Under the pieces are notes generated by a model. The model was not told where the DNA came from. It worked only from the letters and a program-made list of their open reading frames with translations, and did no database searches. Shown here one piece after another: positions 1 through 8,989 of a DNA stretch of 62,113 nt; position 1 is the first letter of the stretch; each line of letters begins with the position of its first letter. The stretch is from an uncultured bacterium (GTDB taxonomy: Bacteria > Chloroflexota > Anaerolineae > J036 > Brachytrichaceae): the NCBI GenBank assembly GCA_903921365.1, contig CAIXPS010000379.1:1-62113 (forward strand), written 5' to 3'. The position numbers and the translations under genes are program-made.

Positions 1-3000
1 GCGCCAGCCGACGTAGTCGCCGCCGGATGAGACGTATACAGAACTGCCCGCCAGCGGCCCGGCATCTCCCGCGCCCGTGACGATGACGTGATATTCGCCG
101 CCGCCCTTCGGGGTGAACGAGGCCGTGGCCTTGCCGTCCGCGCCGGTCTTAATGTCGCTGTTCGATACCAGCGTATCACTGGGCACAGACGTAAACGAGC
201 CGTTGCCGCTTTTGTCCTGCTCCTGCGCCGTAAACCATTCGCGCTGGTAATACGACACAGTCGCGTTCTTGTCAGCAAGCGGCTGACCTTGCCAGTCCAC
301 CGAGATAACGTTGAACTTGAGTTCCTTGCCTGAGACGCCGACGTAGTCCTCGGGCGCGATGCCGAGGTAGTAATCACTCTTGTGGATCACGGCTTCGGCG
401 CGCGACGAGACGCTCTGGTCGTTGGCATCAGTGATGCTGACTTCGAGCGAATAGACGGCGCTGGTCTTGCGTTTGCTGATATCGGCCAACTGGGTGATGT
501 CGAGGTGACCGTTTGCATCAGTCTGGCCCACGCCGTTGGCGACCTGCTCGTTGTAACTCACGCCTCGGTAGAAATAGTCGTAATCGCCGAAGGAGTAGTT
601 GCCCGCACCCTGGTAGCGGTCGAACACGTAGTCGCGCGCGAACAATGTCCACTGCACTTTGGCATTGGCCACGTTGCCGCCGAAAAAGTACTTTGCGTCG
701 ATGCCGGCCTTGAAGGTGTCGCCGGCGAGGTAGTCGGTCTTGTCCGTCTTGATGGCGATCTCGAACTCGGGCAAGCGATACGCGGCCACCTGGAACTGCA
801 CGCCGTAGGTGCGACACGCGATCCCATTACCGGCAGCATTGGCGGGCTGGTTGCTGACTGTCCGCCCGATCCCATTGCCTTTGAACCCAGCCGAGACATC
901 CATGGGCAGACAGGTCTGGACATAATAGAAACCAGTGGCTGCGGCGTTATCGAGCGCAAATGCGCCGCTGAACGTGCCGTTGGCGCTCACTGGCAGCGTG
1001 GTGCTGAACACCACTTGTCCCTGATCATTGTTGATCGTGACATCGGCGGACGTGACCTGGGTCGCCAGTGTGAATCGCGCATCATCTTCCGAGCGCACGA
1101 TGCCCTTGTAGTACACCATCTGACCGGGGCGATAAATCGGGCGCTCGGTGTACAGGTAAGCCATGTAGCGCGTGCTCCCGAACTGAGTATTCAAGCTGAA
1201 GTCGTAGGGGTTGATGCCCTGATCCCAGCGGTTGTAGCCCAGACCGAAGGTGGGTGTGCCAGGTTCGCCGATCAACGCATAGAACGCAGTGTACTCCTCA
1301 AACGGCCCCGCGAACTTCGCCAGCAACTGCCCATCATCCGATGTCGCGCCTTTCTTGATCTCGTTGAAGGACCGGTCGTAGAACGACACCGCCAATCCTG
1401 CCGCAGGCTTCCCGTCGTTCAGGTTCGTGACCCACAGCAGCGCTTCGCGCTCGGCCTGTTTCAACGTCACATGCAAGTTCGATACGACCAGGATATGGCG
1501 CGCGGGTTCATAGTATTTCACCGTCGCAGCGGCTTCGGGCGCTGTGAGCGTCAGCAGGTAGATTCCCGGCGGCAGGTTGCCTGCATCAGCGGCGAGGGAA
1601 ATGGGCGCAAAGGCGACCTCGTTCAATCCTGCCGTAGTCGACAAGGACCATTTACGAACGACCTGAGTGTCTTCAGGTTTGAACTGGCGCAGCAACTCGT
1701 ATGCGTTGTCCGCGCCGGTGAACTGGTAGAACTGCTGAGGCGTCAGCGTCGCGAGCTCAAGGCTGAGTTTGCTGACGTTGCGATACGTGGCAAACAACTT
1801 GGTTGGTTTGCCGGCGTCATAAGTGCCCATCGTTCCGTTTGTGTTGAGCACCGCATAGGGGATCAACGGCGCAGTCGTGAACTGCACAACCGTATCCTTG
1901 CCGATGGTGACGCCATACTCGTCGGCGATATCGCCCCCAATCGTGACCTTATAAGCCGTGGATGGCTGCAACTGCAGATTGAGGAAAAAGCTCTTGTCGT
2001 GCGAATCGTAGTAGCTGTACACCTTGGTCAGCGATATTGCCGGCTCGAAGCGCAGGTTTGGCACGATCGTCTCAGCCAGCACCGGGGCGGCAAAGCGAAT
2101 GGTGAATCCATTGCCCGATTCAGCCTTGTTATCGCCATTGGTGGGCGCCGTGCTCGCTACGCCGGGGAGACGGATTGTGCGAATGCTGAAGGTGCGCGTA
2201 GATTGCGTCCCGCTGGAGCCCAGCAGCGCCTTCGCGCCGGTAGCAATCTCCACCTTATAGAGCGTATTGCGCTCGTAGTCCTGATTCGGGATGAAGGCCA
2301 TGACCTCGCCGGATGCCGCGTTTGCCTGCGGCGGTGTGCCAACGGCCAAACCTTTTTGATCCGCGCGCGGGCGCGCGCCCTGGCTCGTTTCGATCACTTC
2401 GTCCGCCCAGCGGAACGCGCCGGGAATCGCCGGCGTGATCTTGAACGCGGCCTCGGCGGAGGCGTGATCCATCTTCTGGCTGAAAGTGATGCTGATCGGG
2501 CGGCGCAGGTTGACATCAATTGTGGTGTCTTCCGGCGAGAGCGCCTTGATCGTTGGCGCAGCGACGCTGAAGCTCCATGAGAATTCCTTTTGCAGCACTG
2601 CGCCGGTTGTGTCCTTCAGACCCATTGCGACGACGCCTTTGTAGGCGACGCCCGCAGCCAATGGTTTGCTTGGGCGAAACAGATAGATGCTGGTATTCAG
2701 CCATTCACCCTGCCCCTCAATGGCCGGTGTGAATTTGACCGGGTTCGGCAGGTTCGCCTGCTGACCGATTCCCGTCAACGGCACGACCGGCCGGTTGAAC
2801 AGCACCGTAATGCGCGCATCCGCGGCCACATCTTTGGCCCCGTTTGACGGAATAGTCTGTGCCACATCGAGATACCCGATGGTGCTGATGTTGAACGTCT
2901 GCGGGCGCGCGAGTGCCAGCCCGCGCGCGCTCTTGGCGGTATCCTTCAGGCTGATGGTATATTGCGTGGCGCGATCCCACGTGGGCGAACCACTGGGCAC

Positions 3001-3387
3001 AAACGCGGCCGTGGCATCGTTCTTCCAGGTGAACTTGCCCCCAATCGCGCTTCCGTTGGCGGTATTGACCACCTGCACAGCTTTCTCGACCGAGGCGCGA
3101 TCCATCGATTGGTCAAACGTCAGCACGATAGGTTTATCAACTTGCAGCTCCTGGCCGCGCGCCGGTTCGCGATCGATCAATGCCGGGTTGACGGGCGGTC
3201 GCGGGGTCGGGCTGGCTGCAGGTATCGCTGTGGTCGCAGGGGTGTTGGTGACTGCCTGCGGTTGTGTTGGCGCTGTTGTCAGCGTTGGCGTAGCCGGAGC
3301 GGGCTGGTTGCACGCATTCAACAGGATCGAGAGTGCCGTGATCAATCCAACGATTTTTGCTTGAGCACTGATTGTGTATTTCATCAT
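1..3387 (-). CDS. Alpha-2-macroglobulin-like lipoprotein, 5' part (runs off window)
   Basis: The minus frame is open for 1129 codons from ATG at 3387 to the window edge, so the C-terminus, including any thioester motif, is not visible. A signal sequence ends in lipobox LLNAC (Cys26), followed by a Pro/Thr-rich tether and then bacterial Ig-like repeats (LTFDQSMDRASVEKAV near residue 85). MG-type motifs include PIYRPGQMVYYKGIVR (residues 750-765) and VTNLNDGKPAAG; the last visible residues read SSGGDYVGWR. Bacterial A2M proteins are envelope-anchored protease traps, often beside penicillin-binding proteins; the downstream neighbour lies outside the window. An AGAAGG Shine-Dalgarno precedes the ATG pair at 3387/3384. 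Family call is strong; the protease-trap function is inferred from the family. Confidence 0.9.
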   Translation of the reverse strand, partial: MMKYTISAQAKIVGLITALSILLNACNQPAPATPTLTTAPTQPQAVTNTPATTAIPAASPTPRPPVNPALIDREPARGQELQVDKPIVLTFDQSMDRASVEKAVQVVNTANGSAIGGKFTWKNDATAAFVPSGSPTWDRATQYTISLKDTAKSARGLALARPQTFNISTIGYLDVAQTIPSNGAKDVAADARITVLFNRPVVPLTGIGQQANLPNPVKFTPAIEGQGEWLNTSIYLFRPSKPLAAGVAYKGVVAMGLKDTTGAVLQKEFSWSFSVAAPTIKALSPEDTTIDVNLRRPISITFSQKMDHASAEAAFKITPAIPGAFRWADEVIETSQGARPRADQKGLAVGTPPQANAASGEVMAFIPNQDYERNTLYKVEIATGAKALLGSSGTQSTRTFSIRTIRLPGVASTAPTNGDNKAESGNGFTIRFAAPVLAETIVPNLRFEPAISLTKVYSYYDSHDKSFFLNLQLQPSTAYKVTIGGDIADEYGVTIGKDTVVQFTTAPLIPYAVLNTNGTMGTYDAGKPTKLFATYRNVSKLSLELATLTPQQFYQFTGADNAYELLRQFKPEDTQVVRKWSLSTTAGLNEVAFAPISLAADAGNLPPGIYLLTLTAPEAAATVKYYEPARHILVVSNLHVTLKQAEREALLWVTNLNDGKPAAGLAVSFYDRSFNEIKKGATSDDGQLLAKFAGPFEEYTAFYALIGEPGTPTFGLGYNRWDQGINPYDFSLNTQFGSTRYMAYLYTERPIYRPGQMVYYKGIVRSEDDARFTLATQVTSADVTINNDQGQVVFSTTLPVSANGTFSGAFALDNAAATGFYYVQTCLPMDVSAGFKGNGIGRTVSNQPANAAGNGIACRTYGVQFQVAAYRLPEFEIAIKTDKTDYLAGDTFKAGIDAKYFFGGNVANAKVQWTLFARDYVFDRYQGAGNYSFGDYDYFYRGVSYNEQVANGVGQTDANGHLDITQLADISKRKTSAVYSLEVSITDANDQSVSSRAEAVIHKSDYYLGIAPEDYVGVSGKELKFNVISVDWQGQPLADKNATVSYYQREWFTAQEQDKSGNGSFTSVPSDTLVSNSDIKTGADGKATASFTPKGGGEYHVIVTGAGDAGPLAGSSVYVSSGGDYVGWR

Positions 3388-3559
3388 AACCTTCTTACTG
3401 GATACCCCATCGTTAGTCCTCTGCCCACGTGAGGGTTTTTGTCTCCGCCAGGTGGGGGATTTATTGCTTACAATGCCGCAATAACACGCTTAAGTATATG
3501 CCGATGGTAACATGTTCACACAAACATAACCCGACTATTTACGCACACACAACTGACTG

Positions 3560-4489
3560 ATGGCTGATGCACCTCATCTAATAATCATTATTGGCCCGAC
3601 TGCAGCCGGCAAAAGCGCTCACGCCATGGCGCTGGCATCGCGGGCGCCCTGGCGCGGCGAGATCATCTCCGCTGATTCACGGCACATCTACCGCCGCATG
3701 GATATCGGCACGAACAAACCAACTCCTGCCGAACAGGCGCAGATCCGCCATCATCTGGTGGATCTGCGAGACCCGCATGAGAGCTTTTCACTCGGTGAAT
3801 ATGTCGGGCTGGCGCGCGCCGCAATTACAGACGCGCAGAGCCGTGGAAAGGTTCCACTTCTGGTGGGAGGCACCGGCCAGTATGTCCGTGCCATCGTTGA
3901 AGGCTGGCAGGTGCCGGAGGTTGCGCCGCAGCCCGATCTGCGCGCCCACTGGCTGGCCTATGCTGCCGAGCACGGACACGATGCACTGGGGGCAGAATTA
4001 GCGGCGCGCGACCCGGCGGCATTACAGACGATCGACCCGCGCAACGTTCGCCGAGTGGTGCGCGCCTTAGAGGTGATGACCATCACCGGGCGCCTGTGGA
4101 GCGATCTGCAACGGCATGAACCGCTCGACCGCACTCAAGTGCAGTTTGTCTATGTGAACCTGCCGCGCGACGAGTTGTATGCCCGCGCCGACAGGCGGCT
4201 GGAGGCAATGATCGCGCAAGGCTGGCCGGATGAGGTGCGCGCGCTGCTGGACGAACTCGCGCGCCACGGGATCGACGCGGATGCGGCGCTAGGCTTGCCA
4301 TCAATGTCGGCGCTAGGTTATCGCGAGATGGTGGGCGTGGTGTGTGGCCGCATCTCTCTGGACGAGGCTATCACGCAGATCAAGCGCGAGACGCGCCGTT
4401 TTATCCGGGCGCAGGATACGTGGTTCCGCAAGATCACCGACAATTTCCATGACCAGATCGGCCTTGCCGGTTCTGATGTGCCGAACTGA
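3560..4489 (+). CDS. miaA: tRNA dimethylallyltransferase
   Basis: The 309-residue product is normal length for MiaA, which transfers a dimethylallyl group from DMAPP to A37 of tRNAs reading codons that start with U. The P-loop GPTAAGKS lies at residues 12-19 and is followed by the family motifs ISADSRHIYRRMDIGT and HHLVDLRDPHESFSLGEY, with LVGGTGQYVRA further on. It is a single gene that converges on the blue-copper gene across a shared hairpin. The upstream intergenic region is AT-richer, but I see no convincing promoter. Isoprenoid supply may connect it to the type 2 IPP isomerase near 50.2 kb, a general pathway link rather than linkage. Confidence 0.97.
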   Translation: MADAPHLIIIIGPTAAGKSAHAMALASRAPWRGEIISADSRHIYRRMDIGTNKPTPAEQAQIRHHLVDLRDPHESFSLGEYVGLARAAITDAQSRGKVPLLVGGTGQYVRAIVEGWQVPEVAPQPDLRAHWLAYAAEHGHDALGAELAARDPAALQTIDPRNVRRVVRALEVMTITGRLWSDLQRHEPLDRTQVQFVYVNLPRDELYARADRRLEAMIAQGWPDEVRALLDELARHGIDADAALGLPSMSALGYREMVGVVCGRISLDEAITQIKRETRRFIRAQDTWFRKITDNFHDQIGLAGSDVPN

Positions 4490-4500
4490 GCAGGCACAAT

Positions 4501-4530
4501 AGAAGAGACGCGTCATGACACGTCTCTTCT
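4501..4530. terminator. Bidirectional hairpin between miaA and blue-copper gene
   Basis: AGAAGAGACG and CGTCTCTTCT form a perfect 10-bp stem around a further GTCATGAC palindrome. It sits 11 bases after the miaA stop and 15 bases beyond the stop of the converging gene, the expected place for a shared terminator. Confidence 0.75.
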
Positions 4531-4545
4531 GAATGACAAACCTGT

Positions 4546-5037
4546 CTACTTGATGGTCAGTGTGCCCTTCATCAGGACATAGTGACCGGGGAAGGTGCAG
4601 ATATATGGATAGGAACCCGGCGCGGGGGCGTCGAAAGTGACGCTGCCTGTCTCGCCGGCCTTGACCATCTTGATGTGGGCGATCACATTGGCATCCTGCG
4701 CCTTGATATAGTCGGCAGCCTCGCCAGCAGCCACGCCGTCATTGGCAACGGTATCGGTCGTGCCAGGCTTGACCAGCACCCAGTTGTGCTGCAGCGCAGT
4801 GGAATTGTTCTTCAGTTTCACGGTGATCTTGGAGCCGGCAGGCGCCTCAAGCTTGTCCTTGTCGTACAGCAATTCCTCGCCCTTGGAAGCGATTTCCAGG
4901 GTGACCTCAGACTTGGCAGCTGCCGGGGCCGCCGGAGCAGCTGGGGCTGCTGCGCCGCCACAGGCTGCAATTGCCAGACCAATCAGGCTCAGACCGCTGA
5001 TTTTAAGAAACTCTCTGCGTGAAGTTGTTGATGTCAT
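4546..5037 (-). CDS. Azurin/auracyanin-type blue copper lipoprotein
   Basis: This 163-residue cupredoxin has a Tat-like SRREFLK motif (residues 6-12), a hydrophobic stretch and a lipobox-like LAIAAC with Cys26, so it is predicted to be exported and lipid-anchored. An Ala/Pro tether follows. Type-1 copper ligands are visible: His84 (in LQHNW), then Cys147, His152 and Met156 in CTFPGHYVLMKG, which matches azurin spacing. Auracyanins are peripheral electron carriers in Chloroflexota, thought to act between the alternative complex III and terminal acceptors. No respiratory complex genes are adjacent, so the partner is unknown. Start chosen at ATG 5037, with AAGGAG upstream and a TATACT -10 at 5054-5059. 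Confidence 0.92.
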   Translation of the reverse strand: MTSTTSRREFLKISGLSLIGLAIAACGGAAAPAAPAAPAAAKSEVTLEIASKGEELLYDKDKLEAPAGSKITVKLKNNSTALQHNWVLVKPGTTDTVANDGVAAGEAADYIKAQDANVIAHIKMVKAGETGSVTFDAPAPGSYPYICTFPGHYVLMKGTLTIK

Positions 5038-5053
5038 TTTTGTTCTACTCCTT

Positions 5054-5059
5054 AGTATA
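5054..5059 (-). promoter_or_regulatory. -10 element of blue-copper gene
   Basis: On the minus strand TATACT lies 16 nt before the ATG at 5037, with an AAGGAG in between. No good -35 is seen at 16-18 bp spacing, so this is tentative. Confidence 0.4.
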
Positions 5060-5110
5060 GGTAACGTAAATATAGTATTTCAGTAACTGTTTGTGGATGG
5101 GATTCACATT

Positions 5111-7537
5111 CTACTCCTCATCCACTGCCGCAAAGCCTGCGGCGATGATGCTGTCCACGTCGATATGCATATAGCGATACACATCCCCGCGCGCGCCCGA
5201 CTGTCCGAACTTGTCCACCCCGAGCGAGGTGGTGCGTTGCCCGAACACGCTCCCGACCCAGGCCAGCGAATGCGACGCGCCGTCGAGGACGGTCACAATG
5301 GGCGCAGTGCGCTGTTCTGGTGGAATGAGTGTGGCGAGGTGGTGCGACGGCGTCGGGTCGCTGTGATGTTGTTGCCAGTCCTCGTATGCGCGGCGCGGGT
5401 TGAGCAGGTGGAGCACGTTCGCCCCCACGCCCTCCTGTTCCAGATAATCTGCCGCTGCAAGCACTTCGGGCGCCATCGTCCCGCACGTCACCAGATGCAC
5501 CAGCGGCGCCCGGATGCCCGCTTCGCGAATCACGTAACCGCCCGCGAGCGCCTGGCGCGCCAATTCATCTTTGCCCAGCCGATCAAGCGCTGGCTTCATT
5601 AACGCCTGGTTGATCACCTTGGTGGACAGGCGCAGGTAGGTGCTGCGGCCATTCGCGCGGTCGCAACACTGCCGCAGGCCTTCGAGCAGCGCCCATTCGG
5701 TTTCAATCGCAAAGCATGGCTCGTAGAAGTCGAGGTTGGGCAGCTCGACGCCCAGCGATGCGGTGACCGCCGACTGGTGCGCGCCGCCTTCGGGCGACAG
5801 CGATACCCCGCTGGGCGTGCCGGCGAAGATAAACTTGGAGGCGCTGTACAGGCCGTAGATGAGCGCGTCCAGCCCGCGACACACAAACGGGTCATAGACG
5901 GTGCCAATTGGAAAGAGCAACTGGCCGTTCAATTCATACGACAATCCCAATTGTCCCAGCAACATGAACAGGTTCATCTCCGAGATGCCCAACTCGATGT
6001 GCTTACCCTGTAAGGCGGCCTGCCAGTGCAAAGCGCGCGCGCGCCCTTCTTCGTAGTCGGTGACCGGCAGACGCGCAAACGATCCGACTTTATTGATCCA
6101 TCCGGCCAGGTTGGTGGATACGGAGACGTCGGGTGATGATGTCACGATGCGCCCGCCGATCTTCGGAATGTCCGCGAGGCGCAACAGTGCGCGCCCGAAG
6201 GCCTCCTGCGTCGAGGTGGATGCCATGTTGCTGGCGTTCAGTTCGTTTGGAATCTCGGCGGCGGTCACAGGCACGGGAGTGGTCGGGCCTTTGGCCTGCA
6301 ACCCCAGTCGCTCGCGTGACTGGAGGCACCAGTTGTGCGCGGCAGTCCCAGCCGAGAAGCCGTCCCATTGTTTCTGTTCATCGATGCCAAGCAACGCGCG
6401 GAAGGCGTCGAGGCGGTCAGTGCTGAGCAATGCCGAGTGGTTGAGCGGATCGCCCGCGATCGGCAGGCGCCAGCCCTTGATGGTGTAGGCGAAGATGACC
6501 GTTGGCCGGGTGGTATCCGCTTCGGCGTCGTGCAACACCTGGATCACCTCGGTCAAGTCGGTCCCGCCGAGATTGGCGATCAAGCCTGGCAACTGGTCGT
6601 CTGGAGTATCGGCCACGTTACGGAGGAGCAGGTCGCCATTTTCACGTTCGGCCAGCTTGCGCCGGATGACGTCGCCGGGTTCGCGGATCAGGCTCTGGTA
6701 CTCCTCGTTGCTCATGTCGTCGATGCACTGGCGCAATGCGGCGCCGCCTTCGCGCGCGAAGGCCGCCTGCAGCCTGGCGCCATACTTGGCCTCAAGCACT
6801 TGCCAGCCACTGTCGGCAAAGATGGCTTTCAGCCGCGAAGCGCGCACGCCGGGCACCACGCGGTCGAGGCTCTGACGGTTGAGGTCGATGATCCAGATGG
6901 TGTTATTCAATCCCTGTAGCGACTCCTCGATAATCGCTTCCCACACGTTGCCTTCGTCCAACTCGGCGTCGCCGCTCAACGCAATAAAGCGCTTCGCGGT
7001 GGTGTCGCCGAAATGCGCTTGCGCATATTGCTGCGTCAACGCAGCGAAGGTGGGCGCCACCGCGCCAAGCCCGACGGACCCAGTGGAAAAGTCCACGTAG
7101 TCAATGTCTTTGGTGCGACTGGGGTAAGCCTGCAGCCCGCCGAATTCGCGCAATGTGGCGAGGTACTTGCGGGGCAGCAACCCCATCAGATACATGGCGG
7201 AGTGAAAGACCGGCGATGCATGCGGCTTGACGGCGATGCGGTCGCCCGCCTTCATGAAGTGAAAATACAGCGCCGTCATGATTGTGACGACGGAGGCTGA
7301 TGAAGCCTGGTGCCCGCCAATCTTTGATCCATCCAGGCTGGGACGGACATGATTGGCGTGATGGATCATCAGCGTGGACAACCAGAGCAGGCGTTCCTGT
7401 ATCTCCTCGAGGACGGCAAGTTCCTCGGCGCTGACGATTGGGTTGTTTTGTGCGGGTGGGTTATTCGAAAAGACGATATCGCGAGTTTCGCGCAAAATAT
7501 AAGGCTCCGTTGATGCGGTTGCATCTGATCTTTTCAT
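5111..7537 (-). CDS. AceE-like (homodimeric) pyruvate dehydrogenase E1 / transketolase-family enzyme
   Basis: The 808-residue thiamine-diphosphate enzyme resembles AceE, the homodimeric E1 that decarboxylates pyruvate. Residues 74-95 (GGHQASSASVVTIMTALYF) match the substrate/TPP region, and the TPP-Mg motif runs from GDAELDEGNVWEAI (189-202) to DLNRQ (218-222). A central pyrimidine-binding domain and a transketolase C-terminal domain follow. It is shorter than proteobacterial AceE (about 890). No E2 or E3 gene is adjacent, so either these are elsewhere or the enzyme serves another acyl or ketol transfer. Its start has no Shine-Dalgarno but a promoter 6 nt upstream, implying a leaderless mRNA. 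Family strong, exact substrate uncertain. Confidence 0.85.
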   Translation of the reverse strand: MKRSDATASTEPYILRETRDIVFSNNPPAQNNPIVSAEELAVLEEIQERLLWLSTLMIHHANHVRPSLDGSKIGGHQASSASVVTIMTALYFHFMKAGDRIAVKPHASPVFHSAMYLMGLLPRKYLATLREFGGLQAYPSRTKDIDYVDFSTGSVGLGAVAPTFAALTQQYAQAHFGDTTAKRFIALSGDAELDEGNVWEAIIEESLQGLNNTIWIIDLNRQSLDRVVPGVRASRLKAIFADSGWQVLEAKYGARLQAAFAREGGAALRQCIDDMSNEEYQSLIREPGDVIRRKLAERENGDLLLRNVADTPDDQLPGLIANLGGTDLTEVIQVLHDAEADTTRPTVIFAYTIKGWRLPIAGDPLNHSALLSTDRLDAFRALLGIDEQKQWDGFSAGTAAHNWCLQSRERLGLQAKGPTTPVPVTAAEIPNELNASNMASTSTQEAFGRALLRLADIPKIGGRIVTSSPDVSVSTNLAGWINKVGSFARLPVTDYEEGRARALHWQAALQGKHIELGISEMNLFMLLGQLGLSYELNGQLLFPIGTVYDPFVCRGLDALIYGLYSASKFIFAGTPSGVSLSPEGGAHQSAVTASLGVELPNLDFYEPCFAIETEWALLEGLRQCCDRANGRSTYLRLSTKVINQALMKPALDRLGKDELARQALAGGYVIREAGIRAPLVHLVTCGTMAPEVLAAADYLEQEGVGANVLHLLNPRRAYEDWQQHHSDPTPSHHLATLIPPEQRTAPIVTVLDGASHSLAWVGSVFGQRTTSLGVDKFGQSGARGDVYRYMHIDVDSIIAAGFAAVDEE

Positions 7538-7543
7538 GGCGCA

Positions 7544-7572
7544 AGGATAGTTTTACTTTGCCATTGCGTCAA
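7544..7572 (-). promoter_or_regulatory. Promoter of AceE-like gene, leaderless layout
   Basis: On the minus strand TTGACG (7567-7572), a 17-bp spacer and TATCCT (7544-7549) precede the ATG at 7537 by only 6 nt. Transcription should begin at or next to the start codon. Confidence 0.65.
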
Positions 7573-7582
7573 TGGTTGAAGG

Positions 7583-7645
7583 GGAGATTAGAGATTGGAG
7601 ATTAGAGATTGGAAATTGGAGATTGGAGATTGGAGATTGGAGATT
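7583..7645. repeat. GAGATTG/GAGATTA tandem heptamer tract
   Basis: About nine imperfect 7-bp units of the form GAGATTG or GAGATTA lie between the AceE-like gene and the end of the converging-side MFS gene. The same unit recurs at 12239-12308 and 55392-55415, with a weaker version at 18849-18885. It could be translated as LEIGDWRLEIG, but no supported gene uses it here. Confidence 0.9.
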
Positions 7646-7672
7646 CGAAATGGGCAGGGTTGGCGCTAGTTG

Positions 7673-8989
7673 CTATTTGCTGCGCGCCGGCTTGGGGAGT
7701 CCGAAGCTGGTGAACATTCCCGCGACGACGCACACGGCGGCGATGGCGAACACGACGCTGTAGGCCGTAGCGCTGGTGGCGCTCTTTGTCAACGCCTCGA
7801 GCAGCAACCCGCCCAGCAACGGCGTCAGTGAGACGACGCCGCTGACCGAGTTCAACACGCCAACGTACATGGCGCGGTAACGCTCCGGCGCGACATCCAG
7901 CGGGTAGCCCTGAAACCCCAACAGGCCGGCCTGTCCAACCGCGCCGTTGATGGCGATTACGACGATGAAAAAGCCGGTCGCCAGCCACGGGGCCTCAGTG
8001 GGGATAGCGGGAAACGCCGCCACGGTCAGCGCCAACACTGGCGCGATGACTTGCAACGCAACCGAGAAATGGATGACGCTGCGCGAACCGCGCCGATCGG
8101 CCAGCCACCCGAAGAAAGCGGTGCCCAGGATACCACCGGCAACAGACGCAATGCTGAAAACGCCCAGTATGGCGTCACCCAGTCCAAGCCGTTCACGGAT
8201 GAAGACGACGTAGAAGGCGGCGGCCATCGTCTCGATGCCGGTGAATACGCGCGCGAGGATCAATCGCTGCATCACCCTGTCGGTGCGCACGACGGTGAGC
8301 AGGTTGTTGACGAAGTTCGATTCGGCGGTATGGGCGTGCTCCTGCTCGCTCATCGGTGTTTCCTTGATGCACAGGATGGCGATGGACGATGATTGAAAAC
8401 ACACCCAGGCGCACAGAAATATAACCGCGTAGTTGGTGGGAAACGGCGGCCCGGACGGCGACAGGACCCGCTCGACGATCAGGCCGGAGCCAATGCCAGC
8501 GATCAGGCCGATGAAGCTCCCGATAGCAAGACTGCGCCCGCGCGCGCGCGCCGAAAGGACGCGGCTGAGGATGTCGAACCACGCCACGCTCGCGAGAGAG
8601 TCAGTGATAAAGAAGACGGCGACGCTGCCGATGAGCAGCCACAGCGTCAGAACCGGGTCCTGCGCGCGCGTGACATACAGCCAGATCGCCATGAGCAGAT
8701 AGGTATTGCGTCCGATCACGAGCGGGATCACCATGTACGGGCGCTGATGCTTCTTGCCATGCACCATGCGCGCCGCAAAAAGCTGGGGCAGCAACCAACT
8801 CACGCTGCCGATCATGGCGACGACGCCCAACAGCACCTTGTTCTCGGTGAATCGACTGGCCAGCCCGACGAGGACAATCGTCGCGGGGACGAAGGACAAC
8901 CCGGCCATCGCCGTCGTCAGGTCCATACAGAACGCGATGAAGTTCCGGCGCGCATCCAGCGGGTAGGCTTCGCGGTTGATTGTGCTCAT
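7673..8989 (-). CDS. MFS transporter, copy B of tandem pair
   Basis: A 438-residue major facilitator with about 12 predicted hydrophobic segments. It opens MSTINREAYPLDARRNFIAF and continues with a first helix containing AGLSFVPATIVLVGLASR. Its start ATG (8989) overlaps the stop of the upstream paralogue as ATGA, so the two are translationally coupled; a longer in-frame start at 9043 would lie inside that gene and is less likely. The pair share blocks such as GLASR, GSGLIVERVL and ILxRVxTGIETMAAAFYVVFI. Substrate cannot be told from sequence. A third, more distant relative lies at 36028-37368. Confidence 0.9.
   Translation of the reverse strand: MSTINREAYPLDARRNFIAFCMDLTTAMAGLSFVPATIVLVGLASRFTENKVLLGVVAMIGSVSWLLPQLFAARMVHGKKHQRPYMVIPLVIGRNTYLLMAIWLYVTRAQDPVLTLWLLIGSVAVFFITDSLASVAWFDILSRVLSARARGRSLAIGSFIGLIAGIGSGLIVERVLSPSGPPFPTNYAVIFLCAWVCFQSSSIAILCIKETPMSEQEHAHTAESNFVNNLLTVVRTDRVMQRLILARVFTGIETMAAAFYVVFIRERLGLGDAILGVFSIASVAGGILGTAFFGWLADRRGSRSVIHFSVALQVIAPVLALTVAAFPAIPTEAPWLATGFFIVVIAINGAVGQAGLLGFQGYPLDVAPERYRAMYVGVLNSVSGVVSLTPLLGGLLLEALTKSATSATAYSVVFAIAAVCVVAGMFTSFGLPKPARSK

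Noticed and set aside
382-2580. 732-codon open frame on the plus strand
   Set aside because: It lies opposite the A2M-like gene, has no family motifs and a low-complexity Arg/Val/Ala composition; the minus frame has clear A2M motifs and a lipoprotein signal.
3388-3559. Riboswitch upstream of the A2M gene
   Set aside because: A CCCAC/GTGGG pairing exists in the leader, but I could not match it to a known riboswitch class.
7583-7645. CRISPR array
   Set aside because: The units are 7 bp with no spacers; this is a simple tandem repeat.
7572-7763. 63-codon gene starting in the GAGATTG tract
   Set aside because: The first half only translates the tandem repeat and the second half is antisense to the MFS C-terminus.
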